Notes: a model not told the origin generated them from the sequence alone. A DNA stretch of 64,000 nt from Lacrimispora sp. 210928-DFI.3.58 (GCF_020554865.1 NZ_JAJCIC010000026.1:6290-70289); one strand, 5' to 3'; shown: positions 41,118 to 50,345, numbered from the stretch's first letter. Made by a program: numbers and translations.

Positions 41118-42284
41118 TTATTCTTTTACCGTTTCTCCCAAAAAGCTGCTTCCATCTGTCACCCCTGATACCTCCAGGTATTCCAAAATCGTCGCCGCAA
41201 TGTCTGCAAAGGAGGATCTGGTGCCGATGTTGGCGCCCTTTTTCACGGGCTCTCCTGCCATCACCATGGGAGTGTACTCCCTGGAATGGTCCGTGGAGGG
41301 CGTGGCCGGATCACAGCCGTGGTCTGCGGTGATCATCAGGATGTCCTCAGGGCCCATGGATGCCAGAAGCTCAGGCAGGCGCTCGTCAAAGTAGGTCAGG
41401 GCCTTTGCATAGCCGTCCACATCATTTCTGTGGCCGTAGAGCATGTCATAGTCCACCAGGTTAGTGAAGCATAAGCCGTTAAAATCACGCTTCATGTACT
41501 CTAAGGTCTTGTCAATGCCGTCTGCGTTCCCGGTAGTGCGGACAAATTCTGTCACGCCGGAGCCTGCAAAGATGTCGTTGATCTTGCCCACGGCCAGCAC
41601 GTCCTTGCCCGCCTTCTTCAGGATATCCAGCATGGTATCTCTGGGCGGCGTCAGGGAGAAGTCATGGCGCCTCACGGTGCGCTTAAAGGGATACTCTCCC
41701 TCAAAGGGCCTGGCAATGACTCTTCCCACGGCATAGGGACCGGTGCAGAGCCTTCTGGCGATCTCACAGATACGGTACTGCTCCTCAATGGGCACAATGG
41801 CTTCATGGGCAGCCACCTGGAACACGCTGTCCGCTGAGGTATAGACGATCAGCTTTCCTGTCTCCATGTGCTCCTTTCCGTAGTCACGGATCACATCCGT
41901 GCCGGAATAGGGCTTGTTGCAGAGAACGCCCCGGCCTGTTTCCTTCTCAAATGCGTCCAGCAGCTCCTTCGGGAAGCCCTCCGGGAAGGTGGGCATGGGC
42001 TTTGGCGATACCACGCCTGCGATCTCCCAGTGGCCGATGGTAGTGTCCTTTCCCTTTGACACCTCCGTCATCCTGCCGACTGCACCGGTGGTCTCTGATT
42101 CCGACGGCCTGCAGTCCACGCCGTCGATATTGAATAATCCCAGCTTTCCCATGTTGGGCATAGAAAAATATGGGCTTTTTGCGCAGGAGCCCAGGGTATT
42201 GCTCCCCTCATCTTTAAAATCTGCGGCATCCGGCATTTCACCGATGCCGAAGCTGTCTAATACAAATAGAAAAACCCGCTTCAC
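41118..42284 (-). CDS. deoB: Phosphopentomutase
   Basis: This 388-aa protein is an alkaline-phosphatase-like metalloenzyme. VLDSFGIGEMPDAADFKDEG is followed by SNTLG, which contains the catalytic Thr that is phosphorylated. ADHGCDPATPSTDHSREYTP holds metal ligands. VGRVIARPFEG is a family-specific motif. It interconverts (deoxy)ribose-1-phosphate and -5-phosphate, linking phosphorylases to deoC and pentose metabolism. It has its own strong promoter at 42356-42383, so deoB-deoC-cdd-pdp is a separate transcription unit from the upstream genes. Confidence 0.97.
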   Translation of the reverse strand: MKRVFLFVLDSFGIGEMPDAADFKDEGSNTLGSCAKSPYFSMPNMGKLGLFNIDGVDCRPSESETTGAVGRMTEVSKGKDTTIGHWEIAGVVSPKPMPTFPEGFPKELLDAFEKETGRGVLCNKPYSGTDVIRDYGKEHMETGKLIVYTSADSVFQVAAHEAIVPIEEQYRICEIARRLCTGPYAVGRVIARPFEGEYPFKRTVRRHDFSLTPPRDTMLDILKKAGKDVLAVGKINDIFAGSGVTEFVRTTGNADGIDKTLEYMKRDFNGLCFTNLVDYDMLYGHRNDVDGYAKALTYFDERLPELLASMGPEDILMITADHGCDPATPSTDHSREYTPMVMAGEPVKKGANIGTRSSFADIAATILEYLEVSGVTDGSSFLGETVKE

Positions 42285-42355
42285 TCTGTCCTACCTCCTG
42301 TCAAATATTGATCCTGGTCCAGCTGTCACTCCTTTACAGCCAAACCCATGTATTT

Positions 42356-42383
42356 ATTATAATACAATCCATGGAAGGGTCAA
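42356..42383 (-). promoter_or_regulatory. Sigma-A promoter of deoB operon
   Basis: TTGACC (complement of 42378-42383), 16-bp spacer, perfect TATAAT (complement of 42356-42361). It lies 72 bp before the deoB start and partly overlaps the end of the nucleoside hydrolase region. Confidence 0.82.
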
Positions 42384-42400
42384 CCGAAACTTTTCTCACT

Positions 42401-43348
42401 TCACACTTCTTCCCAGAAGGCCGACAAGAGTTCTCTTATGGCCCTGTGGGGATGGACATCCACTGCAAACCTGATGTATTCCGCCTCAAAGGGATGCTCC
42501 CTCTGGTCCGTCACCACCATTCCCCGGCAATAGGTTCCGCCGCATTCGATCCTGGCTTTCCGGCACTCTGTCTGTATAAGGCCGGGCTTTAAGGCGCACA
42601 TAATGGTCAGCGGATCATGGAGGGGGCTGTCATCCACGCAGTAATTCTGTCTCTGGTTGCCTTTTCTGTAATGCACAAGGGCCTTCTGCATATAGCTGAC
42701 TGCCTTTTTGCAGGACTCCCTGCAGTTTTCCGCCAGCCAGTCAATATGCTCCTTCGTTAACCGCGTCTTCATGGTGACATCAAGTCCCACTATGGTGATA
42801 TCCATGCCGGAGGTGAATACGCGGTCACAGGCATCGGGATCACCGGCAAAGTTGGCCTCTGCCACAGGAGATACGTTGCCCCTCATGGACAGCGTGCCTC
42901 CCATAGACACGACTTTTTTTACCTTCCCTGCAAATTCAGGATATTTTTCCAGTGTGCGGGCAATGTTTGTCATGGGACCCAGAGTGACGACCACCAGCTC
43001 CCCCTCGTACTTCCCGGCAAGCTCCATATGGAAATCGCTCACGTCTTTTTCAAGAAGCTTCCGGCTGCTGGCAGGAAGCTCCACATTTCCCAGGCCATTG
43101 TCTCCATGGATATAGGAAACGCGGCCCTCCCACTTCTTTCTCAGGGGCGTTTCGGCTCCCTTCACCACCGGGATATCCGGTGCATCTGCCAGATCCAGTA
43201 TCTTTAAGGTGTTCTCGGCAGCCAGCCAGGCCTCCACATTGCCGCACACAGTGGATATCCCCACAACCTCGATCTCCGGCTTGAATAATGCATACAGTAT
43301 GGCAATGGAATCATCCACGCCTGTATCTACGTCTAAAAGCAGTTTCAT
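42401..43348 (-). CDS. Inosine/uridine-preferring nucleoside hydrolase
   Basis: 315 residues from the ATG at 43348, which overlaps the deoD stop as ATGA. The longer frame upstream is non-homologous. The protein starts MKLLLDVDTGVDDSIAIL, the D-x-D-x-x-x-D-D calcium site. It has VVTLGPMTNIARTLEKYPEF and VSMGGTLSMRGNVSPVAEAN plus FAGDPDACDRVF. It hydrolyses the N-glycosidic bond of ribonucleosides to base and ribose. It complements the phosphorylases of the cluster. Base specificity cannot be read safely. Confidence 0.92.
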   Translation of the reverse strand: MKLLLDVDTGVDDSIAILYALFKPEIEVVGISTVCGNVEAWLAAENTLKILDLADAPDIPVVKGAETPLRKKWEGRVSYIHGDNGLGNVELPASSRKLLEKDVSDFHMELAGKYEGELVVVTLGPMTNIARTLEKYPEFAGKVKKVVSMGGTLSMRGNVSPVAEANFAGDPDACDRVFTSGMDITIVGLDVTMKTRLTKEHIDWLAENCRESCKKAVSYMQKALVHYRKGNQRQNYCVDDSPLHDPLTIMCALKPGLIQTECRKARIECGGTYCRGMVVTDQREHPFEAEYIRFAVDVHPHRAIRELLSAFWEEV

Positions 43349-44088
43349 CCTGCCAGACTCCTCTCCTCTGCCGTCATGCTTCTCTCTACGGATACCTCCA
43401 GGGCGCAGCATATCATGGCGTCCAGATTCTGTTCCCTTTCTTCGTTTGTCAGGGCTCTTCCATGATGGATGCTGCTTCCCACTGTCAGCATGCTTAAGGC
43501 CTTCTTTCCGGCCCTTGCTGCCGTGCAGTAGAGGGATAAGGTCTCCATCTCCTGGACAAGGACTCCCATTTTTTCCCATAAGCCCTTTTCTCCTGCGGTG
43601 TCCTCGTAAAATACGTCTGAGCTGTAGACATTTCCTACCCGAAAGGGCGTGCCGCTCCTTCTTACTGAGTGTACGGCCGTCTCCAGCAGTTCAAAATCAG
43701 CTATGGGTGCAAAGGTTCCCGGCAGATGATACTGGGAAGAAAAGTTGGAATTGGTGCAGCAGCCCATGGCCAGGATCAGATCCCCCACCTCCACATCACG
43801 GTGGATGGCTCCTGCCGTCCCTATGCGGATAATGGCATCCACATCATAATTGTGGAAAAGCTCATAGGCATAGATGCCCATGGAGGGGATGCCCATTCCG
43901 CTTCCCTGAACGGAAATCTTGTTTCCCTTGTAATAGCCTGTATAGCCGTTCATTCCTCTGACCCGGTTATAGCAGACCACGTCAGTCAGATAGTTCTCTG
44001 CAATATATTTTGCCCGCAGCGGGTCCCCAGGCATCAGCACGACCTTGCCGATCTGCCCGGGCTCCGCTTCATTGTGAAAAGTTTTCAT
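43345..44088 (-). CDS. deoD: Purine nucleoside phosphorylase, DeoD type
   Basis: This 247-aa hexameric-type enzyme begins with PGQIGKVVLMPGDPLRAKYI, the phosphate-binding G-D-P-x-R. GMGIPSMGIYAYELFHNYDV and IIRIGTAGAIHRDVEVGDLI are the purine and phosphate sites. EMETLSLYCTAARAGKKAL carries the ribose-binding M-E. It splits purine (deoxy)nucleosides to base and (deoxy)ribose-1-phosphate. It lies 6 bp after the GntR regulator and overlaps the nucleoside hydrolase by 4 bp. Confidence 0.96.
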   Translation of the reverse strand: MKTFHNEAEPGQIGKVVLMPGDPLRAKYIAENYLTDVVCYNRVRGMNGYTGYYKGNKISVQGSGMGIPSMGIYAYELFHNYDVDAIIRIGTAGAIHRDVEVGDLILAMGCCTNSNFSSQYHLPGTFAPIADFELLETAVHSVRRSGTPFRVGNVYSSDVFYEDTAGEKGLWEKMGVLVQEMETLSLYCTAARAGKKALSMLTVGSSIHHGRALTNEEREQNLDAMICCALEVSVERSMTAEERSLAG

Positions 44089-44094
44089 ATCTAT

Positions 44095-44853
44095 TTACTC
44101 CGATTTCATTCTATCATTCTTCCTGCGAATGCTCAGCTCGTGCTGCTCCGGTCCGAAGAACAGCTTCTGTGACAGCACCGGCGTATCGTACTCAGAATAC
44201 AGCACCTCTTCCAGGATCAGGATCGGACTTCCCTCTTCGATCTCCAAAATATTGGCAAGGCGCTCCCTGGCCTGGCCCATGCGCAGCTTGCTGTCGCCGT
44301 AAATGCCATTGGAAGCGAGAAGCTTTGTATAAAACTGGTACACGGTATTGGTGTCCTCCAGGTTTACATTGCTCTGATCCAGGATCTCATGAGGCATATA
44401 TATCATGGCAAAGCCTGCCGGCGTGCTGCCGCTGTAATACGTGATATCGATGACGGCCACTACGCTGGAGGGCCGAAGCTTTAACACCTGCTGATGCTTC
44501 TGTGTGGCCGGCTGGAAGCCGATGGTGGTCTCCACCCGGTCCACTGGTTCAATACTGAAATCCACGATTGGATTTCCAACTTTTTCCAGTCCGTTTTTGC
44601 TTACATCCTGGTTGGAGAGGACAATGTTGCCCTTTCCCTGATGGTTGATGATCAGTCCGTCCTCCTGAAGAAGCAGCATTGCCTGCCGCAGTGTGCCCCT
44701 GCTGACCTGGAGCTGCTCGGAAAGAACATTCTCTCCCGGCAGCTTATCCCCCGGCTTGTATTTTCCTTCCTTCAGCCACTGGGTAAGTGTCTCATATACG
44801 GTCACATAAAGCGGTATCTTTACATTTTTTTCTTTTATTACAGATTCTTTCAC
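44095..44853 (-). CDS. GntR/HutC-family regulator of nucleoside genes
   Basis: This 252-aa regulator has an N-terminal winged helix: YVTVYETLTQWLKEGKYKPG then GENVLSEQLQVSRGTLRQAM. The C-terminal UTRA-type ligand domain follows (QVLKLRPSSVVAVIDITYY, MGQARERLANILEIEEGSPI). The ligand is probably a nucleoside or sugar phosphate. It sits inside the cluster, between the transporter permease and deoD. The palindrome AACTTGTT-T-AACAAGTT at 49530, upstream of the transporter operon, is a fitting operator. GntR proteins of this group usually repress until ligand binds. Confidence 0.92.
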   Translation of the reverse strand: MKESVIKEKNVKIPLYVTVYETLTQWLKEGKYKPGDKLPGENVLSEQLQVSRGTLRQAMLLLQEDGLIINHQGKGNIVLSNQDVSKNGLEKVGNPIVDFSIEPVDRVETTIGFQPATQKHQQVLKLRPSSVVAVIDITYYSGSTPAGFAMIYMPHEILDQSNVNLEDTNTVYQFYTKLLASNGIYGDSKLRMGQARERLANILEIEEGSPILILEEVLYSEYDTPVLSQKLFFGPEQHELSIRRKNDRMKSE

Positions 44854-44915
44854 AGGCTAGTCTGCTCCTTTCGCAAAATATCCATTATCTCTTCATTTTA
44901 CTACTTAAAATGGAG

Positions 44916-45821
44916 CTAATCAACCAATTTTCCTGCTGCTTCCGGACCTTTTACCTTCTTTCCTACAAACAGGAGGATCACAAGGGTCACAACGTATGGC
45001 AGCATCTGGACGATCTGGGAGGGAATGGATAATTCTGTCAGGTAGAACCTGGCTGCCTGGGCTACGGCGAACACCATGCCTGCTCCCAGGGAGCCTAAGG
45101 GCTGCCAGCCGCCGAAGATATTGGCAGCCAGGCCCATGAAGCCGCGGCCTGCCGTCATGTCGATGACGAACAGGTTGTTCTGGGACACGGACAGGTAGGA
45201 GCCTGCCAGGCCGGCAATGGCGCCTGATATGATCATGGCAATGTAGCGGTAGCGGTTTACATCCACGCCTGCTGTCTGGACAGCGTAGGGCTGGTCTCCC
45301 ATGGCCCTGTAGCGCAGGCCGAATTTTGTCCTGTAGAAGACCACCCACACAGCTGCCACGATCAGCAGCATTGCATAGAGGTAAGGTGACTGGTCTTTAA
45401 AAAATGCTCCCAGCACCGGGATCTTTGAGATACCAGGTACGGTAAAGTTTGGAATGGAGGCAACGGACTCCGACATGCCCTCTTTTCCCCAGATGGCCTT
45501 TAGGAGAACTGCCGTAATGCCGCTGGCAAAGAGATTGACGCCAACGCCGACCACAGACTGGTGAGCCTTCCATTTCAGGCAGAACAGGGCGTAGAACCAG
45601 CCGATCAGTCCGCCGATCACGATCGACAGCAGCACTCCCACCAGGGCGGAGCCTGTAAAGAAGGAGCCTGCCACTCCTGCAAATGCGCCTACCAGCATCA
45701 TGCCCTCTACGCCTAAGAGGATCACGCCGCCCCTCTCTGCAATGGTGCCGCAGAGCGCACCTAAAACAATGGGTACGGACAGCTGCAGTGTAAGAGCTAA
45801 AAAGTTATTTATCATTTCCAT
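44916..45821 (-). CDS. Nucleoside ABC transporter permease (BMP-type, NupQ-like)
   Basis: This 301-aa membrane protein has about eight to nine helices. The family motif GLRYRAMGDQPYAVQTAGVD is followed by VNRYRYIAMIISGAIAGLAG. The beginning, NFLALTLQLSVPIVLGALCG with TIAERGGVILLGVEGMM, is typical of the second permease of guanosine/nucleoside (BmpA-type) transporters. It pairs with the permease encoded directly upstream (3-bp spacing). The transporter imports nucleosides for the downstream salvage enzymes. Confidence 0.92.
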   Translation of the reverse strand: MEMINNFLALTLQLSVPIVLGALCGTIAERGGVILLGVEGMMLVGAFAGVAGSFFTGSALVGVLLSIVIGGLIGWFYALFCLKWKAHQSVVGVGVNLFASGITAVLLKAIWGKEGMSESVASIPNFTVPGISKIPVLGAFFKDQSPYLYAMLLIVAAVWVVFYRTKFGLRYRAMGDQPYAVQTAGVDVNRYRYIAMIISGAIAGLAGSYLSVSQNNLFVIDMTAGRGFMGLAANIFGGWQPLGSLGAGMVFAVAQAARFYLTELSIPSQIVQMLPYVVTLVILLFVGKKVKGPEAAGKLVD

Positions 45822-45824
45822 GGC

Positions 45825-46856
45825 TTAACCTCTCTTTCTTGCCCATTTGATCAGTTCCGGTGCAGCTACGAACAGGATCACCAGGCTCTGGATCACCGTT
45901 ACCATGTTGGCAGATACCAAGGTCTCACGGCTCATGCGCAGGGAGCCCATGTCCATGATCCCGAAAAGCAGCGAGGTCAGGAGCACGCCTGCAGGATGGT
46001 TCCTGCCCAGGATGGCTACTGCGATCCCCGTAAATCCGAAGGATGGAGAGAAGCCCTCGATGAAGCGGTGATATTTTCCAAATACCTCTGTGATGCCTGC
46101 CAGGGCTGCAATTCCGCCGCTCAAGGTCATGGACATCACCAGGTAGAAATCCACCCGGATACCTGCAGTCCCTGCAGCAGATGGGTTGGCTCCCACTGCC
46201 CGGAGCTTATAGCCTGTGGAGGTCTTCCACAGGAAAACGTACATGGCTGCTGCCACCGCAAGGAGGATGAACAGGGCGTATGTAAGCTGTGTTCTGGGAA
46301 GGAGCTTGCCAAACCAGATCCCTTCTGCGATCAGCTCTGTCTGGGCAGTGGAGCCCTCTGTCTTGTAGGGTCCATTTACCAGATAGGAGGTGAACAGGGT
46401 GCAGATATAGTTTAACATAATGGCAACGATCACCTCGTTGGTGCTGAATTTCGCCTTAAAGAGTCCCGGAATGCTTCCTACCACCATGCCTGCCAGGATT
46501 CCTGCCAGAATGCTCACAAGCAGCAGGATGGGCGCCGGAAGGAAGGACAGGGTAAGGGCAGTGATGACCGATGCCATAGCGCCCACATGGAGCTGTCCCT
46601 CTGCTCCGATATTTAACATGCCGCAGCGGGAGCCTAAGGCCACAGCCAGGCCGGTGAAGGCCAGCGGGATGCTCTTACTGATGGTATTGGCAATGGACTG
46701 GGGCGTGCCCAGTGCTCCCTTTAACAGGGAGGCGTAGGCTGTCACAGGAGATTCTCCTGTTATCAGGATGAAAAATGCCCCGATGAACAGCGCAAGCACA
46801 ATGGCTGCCAGTGATTTTGCCAGCTCCGCTGTTTTCTTGTTCATGATCTTATTCAT
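45825..46856 (-). CDS. Nucleoside ABC transporter permease (BMP-type, NupP-like)
   Basis: 343-aa integral membrane protein. AKSLAAIVLALFIGAFFILI is the first helix. Motifs are ALLKGALGTPQSIANTISKS-like, GMLNIGAEGQLHVGAMASV and GYKLRAVGANPSAAGTAGIR, the conserved EAA-like loop. It forms the channel together with the neighbouring permease. The start overlaps the ATPase stop by 8 bp, so subunits are co-translated. Confidence 0.92.
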   Translation of the reverse strand: MNKIMNKKTAELAKSLAAIVLALFIGAFFILITGESPVTAYASLLKGALGTPQSIANTISKSIPLAFTGLAVALGSRCGMLNIGAEGQLHVGAMASVITALTLSFLPAPILLLVSILAGILAGMVVGSIPGLFKAKFSTNEVIVAIMLNYICTLFTSYLVNGPYKTEGSTAQTELIAEGIWFGKLLPRTQLTYALFILLAVAAAMYVFLWKTSTGYKLRAVGANPSAAGTAGIRVDFYLVMSMTLSGGIAALAGITEVFGKYHRFIEGFSPSFGFTGIAVAILGRNHPAGVLLTSLLFGIMDMGSLRMSRETLVSANMVTVIQSLVILFVAAPELIKWARKRG

Positions 46857-48357
46857 TTCCCTTCACCTCCTGTTTTTTTCCTGCCATGAACAGTCCGATC
46901 TCTTCCTTTGTATACTCGCCGTTTACGAACTGGGCGCTTACCTCGCCCTCGTACATAACGGCAATGCGGTCGCTTAAGTTCATGACCTCTGACAATTCCG
47001 CAGATATGAGAAGAATGGCCTTACCCTGTCTTTTCAGCTCCAGGAGCGTTTTGTGCACACGCTCGATGGCGCCGATATCCAGTCCTCGGACAGGCTGGGC
47101 CACCAGCATAAACCGGGGATCATGGCTGATCTCGCGTCCCAGGATCACCTTCTGCTGGTTTCCTCCGGAGAGCTGTCCGATCTCCTGCTCCACTCCCGCT
47201 ACTTTGATCTCAAATACCTCTACCTGCTTTTTGGCATCCTGCTCCAGCTTCTTGTAATCAATGAAGCCGTTCCTGCAGTATTCCGGCGCCTCCTGATAGC
47301 CTAAAAGGAAATTTTCCGTAATGGAAAAGCTTGATACCATGGCATTCTTGTGGCGGTCAGAGGGGATGTAGCCGATTCCTAAGGCCTTTCTGTCCTTTAC
47401 GGACATGTGCTCTATGGGGGCATTGTTCATCAGGATGGTGCCCTCCTTGACCTCTCTGTTGCCAATGATCATTTCCTCTAATTCCTGCTGTCCGTTGCCG
47501 TCCACACCTGCAATGCCCAGGATCTCCCCTGCCCTTACCTTTAAGCTGACGGTCTCTCCTGCCCGCTCGTGAAGGCGCACATTCTTCAGCTCCAGGACCA
47601 CTTCGCCTGTCTTTTGTCCCTTTTCTGTTATGATGGATTCCACCTGGCGGCCCACCATCTGGGTTGCCAGCTCCTTCTCATTGGTGTCGCAGGTGTTGCT
47701 CTCAAACACCACCTTTCCCTTGCGTATAACAGTGATCCGGTCGGAAAGGGCCATGGTCTCATTCAGCTTGTGGGTGATGAAAATGATGGTCTTACCGCTT
47801 TCCTTTAGATGGCGGAGGATCTTGAACAGCTCCTCCACCTCCTGAGGCGTGAGTACGGCCGTGGGCTCATCCAGTATGATGATATCGGCTCCCCTGTACA
47901 GGGTCTTTAAAATTTCCACTCTCTGCTTCATGCCTACAGAAAGATTCACAACCTTCTCGTGGAGGTCGATCTTGAAGCCAAAGCGCTCCACCAGCTCCTC
48001 CACCTTTTCCTGGCTCTTTTTTCTGTCTAGGAATAATCCTCCGGATTCTTTTCCCAGGATGATGTTTTCTAAGACTGTCAGCTGGTTCACCAGCATAAAA
48101 TGCTGATGGACCATTCCGATTCCCAGGGCATAGGCGTCATTTGGATTGGAAATAGCCGCCTTTTTCTCGTTGATATAGATCTCACCGCTATCCGGATGAT
48201 ACAGCCCGAACAGAATGTTCATCAAGGTACTTTTTCCGGTTCCGTTCTCACCCAAAAGACAGTGGATCTCCTGGCGCTTCACCGTAAAATTAATTCCGTC
48301 ATTTGCCCGCACCGGCCCGAAGCATTTGACAATTCCTGTCATTCTGATTGCGTCCAT
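46849..48357 (-). CDS. Nucleoside ABC transporter ATPase, tandem domains (NupO-like)
   Basis: 502 aa with two ABC modules, as in sugar (RbsA) and nucleoside transporters. Module 1 has LLGENGTGKSTLMNILFGL (the usual Ala is Thr), signature NLSVGMKQRVEI and Walker B IIILDEPTAVLT. Module 2 has a degenerate Walker A (IAGVDGNGQQELEE), signature LSGGNQQKVILGRE, and a non-canonical Walker B (MLVAQPVRGLDIG) with Gln in place of the usual Glu. Only one site is therefore likely fully active, which is normal for this family. The upstream lipoprotein gene ends 16 bp before it. Confidence 0.94.
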   Translation of the reverse strand: MDAIRMTGIVKCFGPVRANDGINFTVKRQEIHCLLGENGTGKSTLMNILFGLYHPDSGEIYINEKKAAISNPNDAYALGIGMVHQHFMLVNQLTVLENIILGKESGGLFLDRKKSQEKVEELVERFGFKIDLHEKVVNLSVGMKQRVEILKTLYRGADIIILDEPTAVLTPQEVEELFKILRHLKESGKTIIFITHKLNETMALSDRITVIRKGKVVFESNTCDTNEKELATQMVGRQVESIITEKGQKTGEVVLELKNVRLHERAGETVSLKVRAGEILGIAGVDGNGQQELEEMIIGNREVKEGTILMNNAPIEHMSVKDRKALGIGYIPSDRHKNAMVSSFSITENFLLGYQEAPEYCRNGFIDYKKLEQDAKKQVEVFEIKVAGVEQEIGQLSGGNQQKVILGREISHDPRFMLVAQPVRGLDIGAIERVHKTLLELKRQGKAILLISAELSEVMNLSDRIAVMYEGEVSAQFVNGEYTKEEIGLFMAGKKQEVKGNE

Positions 48358-48373
48358 ACCTGCCTCCTATTCC

Positions 48374-49486
48374 TTAGTTCAGTTCAAGAGGAACCTCGAT
48401 CTCGCCTGCAATGATCCCTGCTCTGATCTCCTCGATCTTTGCCAGGATATCCTCAGAAATCTGGATATTGCTCTCCTCTACTACCACGTCAACACCGCCG
48501 TCTGCTAAGCCCAACACCTGCTTTCCGCCTTCGTAGGTTCCCTCTACGATGGTTGTGATCGCATGGTATGCGCTGGAGTCAAGGCGCTTTAACATACTTG
48601 CCATGATGTAGTCAGGTGCAAGGCTGTTCTGATTTAAGTTCACGCCGATCGCCACAAAGCCCTTTTCCTCTGCTGCCTGGAACATACCCATACCGGATGC
48701 TCCTGCTGCGTGGAAGATCACGTCAGCGCCTTTCTCTGCAAAGGTATTTGCGATGGTCTTTGCTGTGGTGGGATCGCTGAAGCCGCCTGCATAGTCAATG
48801 AGCACGTTCATGTCAGGGTTCACATACTGAGCGCCTGCCTTGTAGCCTGCTGCAAAGCGGTTGATCAGCGGGTTGTCCACGCCGCCGATAAAGCCGATGG
48901 TGTTTCCGTCATTTAACTTCTCATCGATCTGTCCCTCCTTTGCCAGGGCTGCCAACGCTCCTGCTAAGAAGGATCCCTCCTGCTCCTTACAGGAATAGGA
49001 TGCCACATTCGGAAGGTCTACTTCTGCGTCTAACAGAGCGAATTTCTGCTCCGGATAGGTTGTTGCCACATTGTTCAAAGCGTCTACCTGCTCTGCTCCC
49101 ACGCAGATGATCAGGTCATACTCGCCTGTGGATGCCATCTCGTCCTGGATGATCTCCTCATCGGATACGGACTTTGGCTCTACCTGGTCAAAGGTGATGC
49201 CGTAGTCCTCTGCTGCCCTCTTTACACCGTCCAGGGCCAGGTCATTAAAGGAGTTTCCGCTTAAGCCTGCCTCTGTGAAGATAATGCCCACATGGACATC
49301 CGCCCCATTCTTTGGTGCCTCTGCTGCCTCACCGACTGCCCCTGCCTCTGCTGCTTCTGCCTGGGCTGCTGCGCTTGTCCCGCTGCCTGAGGTGCTGCCT
49401 CCTGATGAACCGCAGCCTGCCATCATACTGCCTGCCAATACGGCTGCTGCTGTCACTGCCATCCAACGCTTCATTGTCTTTCTCAT
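48374..49486 (-). CDS. BMP-family nucleoside-binding lipoprotein (NupN-like)
   Basis: 370 aa with lipoprotein signal VTAAAVLAGSMMAGCGSSGG (lipobox Cys near residue 25). A low-complexity Ala/Glu linker follows. The BMP domain then shows VGIIFTEAGLSGNSFNDLAL with DGVKRA, IICVGAEQVDAL, FIGGVDNPLINRFAAGYKAG and ADVIFHAAGASGMGMFQAAE. It is the external receptor that binds nucleosides for the ABC importer. It is the first gene of the cluster, behind the promoter and palindromic operator at 49530-49578. Confidence 0.93.
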   Translation of the reverse strand: MRKTMKRWMAVTAAAVLAGSMMAGCGSSGGSTSGSGTSAAAQAEAAEAGAVGEAAEAPKNGADVHVGIIFTEAGLSGNSFNDLALDGVKRAAEDYGITFDQVEPKSVSDEEIIQDEMASTGEYDLIICVGAEQVDALNNVATTYPEQKFALLDAEVDLPNVASYSCKEQEGSFLAGALAALAKEGQIDEKLNDGNTIGFIGGVDNPLINRFAAGYKAGAQYVNPDMNVLIDYAGGFSDPTTAKTIANTFAEKGADVIFHAAGASGMGMFQAAEEKGFVAIGVNLNQNSLAPDYIMASMLKRLDSSAYHAITTIVEGTYEGGKQVLGLADGGVDVVVEESNIQISEDILAKIEEIRAGIIAGEIEVPLELN

Positions 49487-49529
49487 GAAATTCTCCTCCT
49501 GTTTTTAACTTGTTTGTACTTTTCTTTTC

Positions 49530-49546
49530 AACTTGTTTAACAAGTT
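49530..49546. promoter_or_regulatory. Palindromic operator, likely GntR site
   Basis: Perfect 17-bp palindrome AACTTGTT-T-AACAAGTT, just downstream of the -10 of the nucleoside transporter promoter. A second AACTTGTT-T half site begins at 49507. The form (A/T-rich, GT-TT/AA-AC core) fits GntR-family operators, and the only regulator nearby is the GntR protein at 44095-44853. Confidence 0.6.
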
Positions 49547-49717
49547 ATTTAAAATGTATCACTATTATCTAAATTTGTAAACTCATTTCATCTAAACTCT
49601 TGTATTTTCGTTTGTATTCCTAAATTTCCCGTATTGTTTTTGTGCAGTTTTACCATGTTCTCGTCTGTTTTTCTTGACAGGCTGCTCCAAAGCCCTCTGC
49701 TGCATGTTCATTACCGC

Positions 49718-49764
49718 AAAAAAAGAAGCCTTCCGGCGGAACTATGGTTCCGATGAAAAGCTTC
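49718..49764 (-). terminator. Intrinsic terminator after ybaK
   Basis: Read leftward, GAAGC (complement of 49760-49764) and GGAAC pair with GTTCC and GGCTTC. A run of seven T follows (complement of 49718-49724). It lies just beyond the ybaK stop codon. Confidence 0.65.
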
Positions 49765-49806
49765 GTTTCTTTTACGTTTTTGTTTTGTTTCGCTCCGCAC
49801 GGCTTC

Positions 49807-50274
49807 TTAGATCAGCGGCACAAACTGCCCCTCCACATAATCCTTCAGATCCTCCGGCGACAATGTCACCTGCATTCCCCGCTGGCCCGCGCTGACGGTG
49901 ATGGCATCGTAGAGCTGGGCTGTCTCCTCGATGAAGGTGGGGAATTTCTTCTTCATTCCAATGGGGGAGCATCCGCCGCGGATGTAGCCTGTGATCCCCA
50001 GCATATCCTTTACGTGGATCATCTCCACCTTTTTCTCCCCGGCTGCTTTGGCGGCCTTTTTCAGGTCAAGCTCCTCATCCACCGGGATGCAGCACACCAG
50101 ATAGCCTTTTTTGTCTCCATGGAGGACCAGAGTCTTGTACATGGTATCGTGATCCACTCCCATAAGGTCGGCTGCATGGCTTCCTGAAAGGTCATTTTCG
50201 TCTACCTCGTAGGAGCCTGGGCAGTAGGGTATTTTGGCAGCGTCCAGAAGGCGCATTACGTTTGTTTTTTCCAT
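49807..50274 (-). CDS. ybaK: Cys-tRNA(Pro)/Cys-tRNA(Cys) deacylase (YbaK/EbsC)
   Basis: 155 aa starting MEKTNVMRLLDAAKIPYCPG. DTMYKTLVLHGDKKGYLVCC contains the conserved Lys-Thr-Leu. IPVDEELDLKKAAKAAGEK and GYIRGGCSPIGMKKKFPTFI contain the G-G-x-S-P-I-G substrate loop. It hydrolyses cysteine wrongly attached to tRNA-Pro. It is a single gene with its own promoter, TTGACG-17-TATGAT (complement of 50346-50374). The length and motifs are complete. Confidence 0.95.
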   Translation of the reverse strand: MEKTNVMRLLDAAKIPYCPGSYEVDENDLSGSHAADLMGVDHDTMYKTLVLHGDKKGYLVCCIPVDEELDLKKAAKAAGEKKVEMIHVKDMLGITGYIRGGCSPIGMKKKFPTFIEETAQLYDAITVSAGQRGMQVTLSPEDLKDYVEGQFVPLI

Positions 50275-50345
50275 TTTTCTGCTCCTGTATTCTCCGGCGC
50301 CGGTTGTGGCGTCTATTATTGTCAGCTTTCTTTGGATTTAGACCT

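Larger units (their letters stand above)
49487..49806. other. Control region between nucleoside operon and ybaK
   Basis: 320 bp without a gene. The side next to the lipoprotein gene holds RBS AGGAGGAG, the GntR-type operator, and a promoter TTTACA-17-TACATT (complement of about 49555-49583). The ybaK side has a leftward terminator at 49718-49764. About 49590-49715 shows nothing that I can name. Confidence 0.6.
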
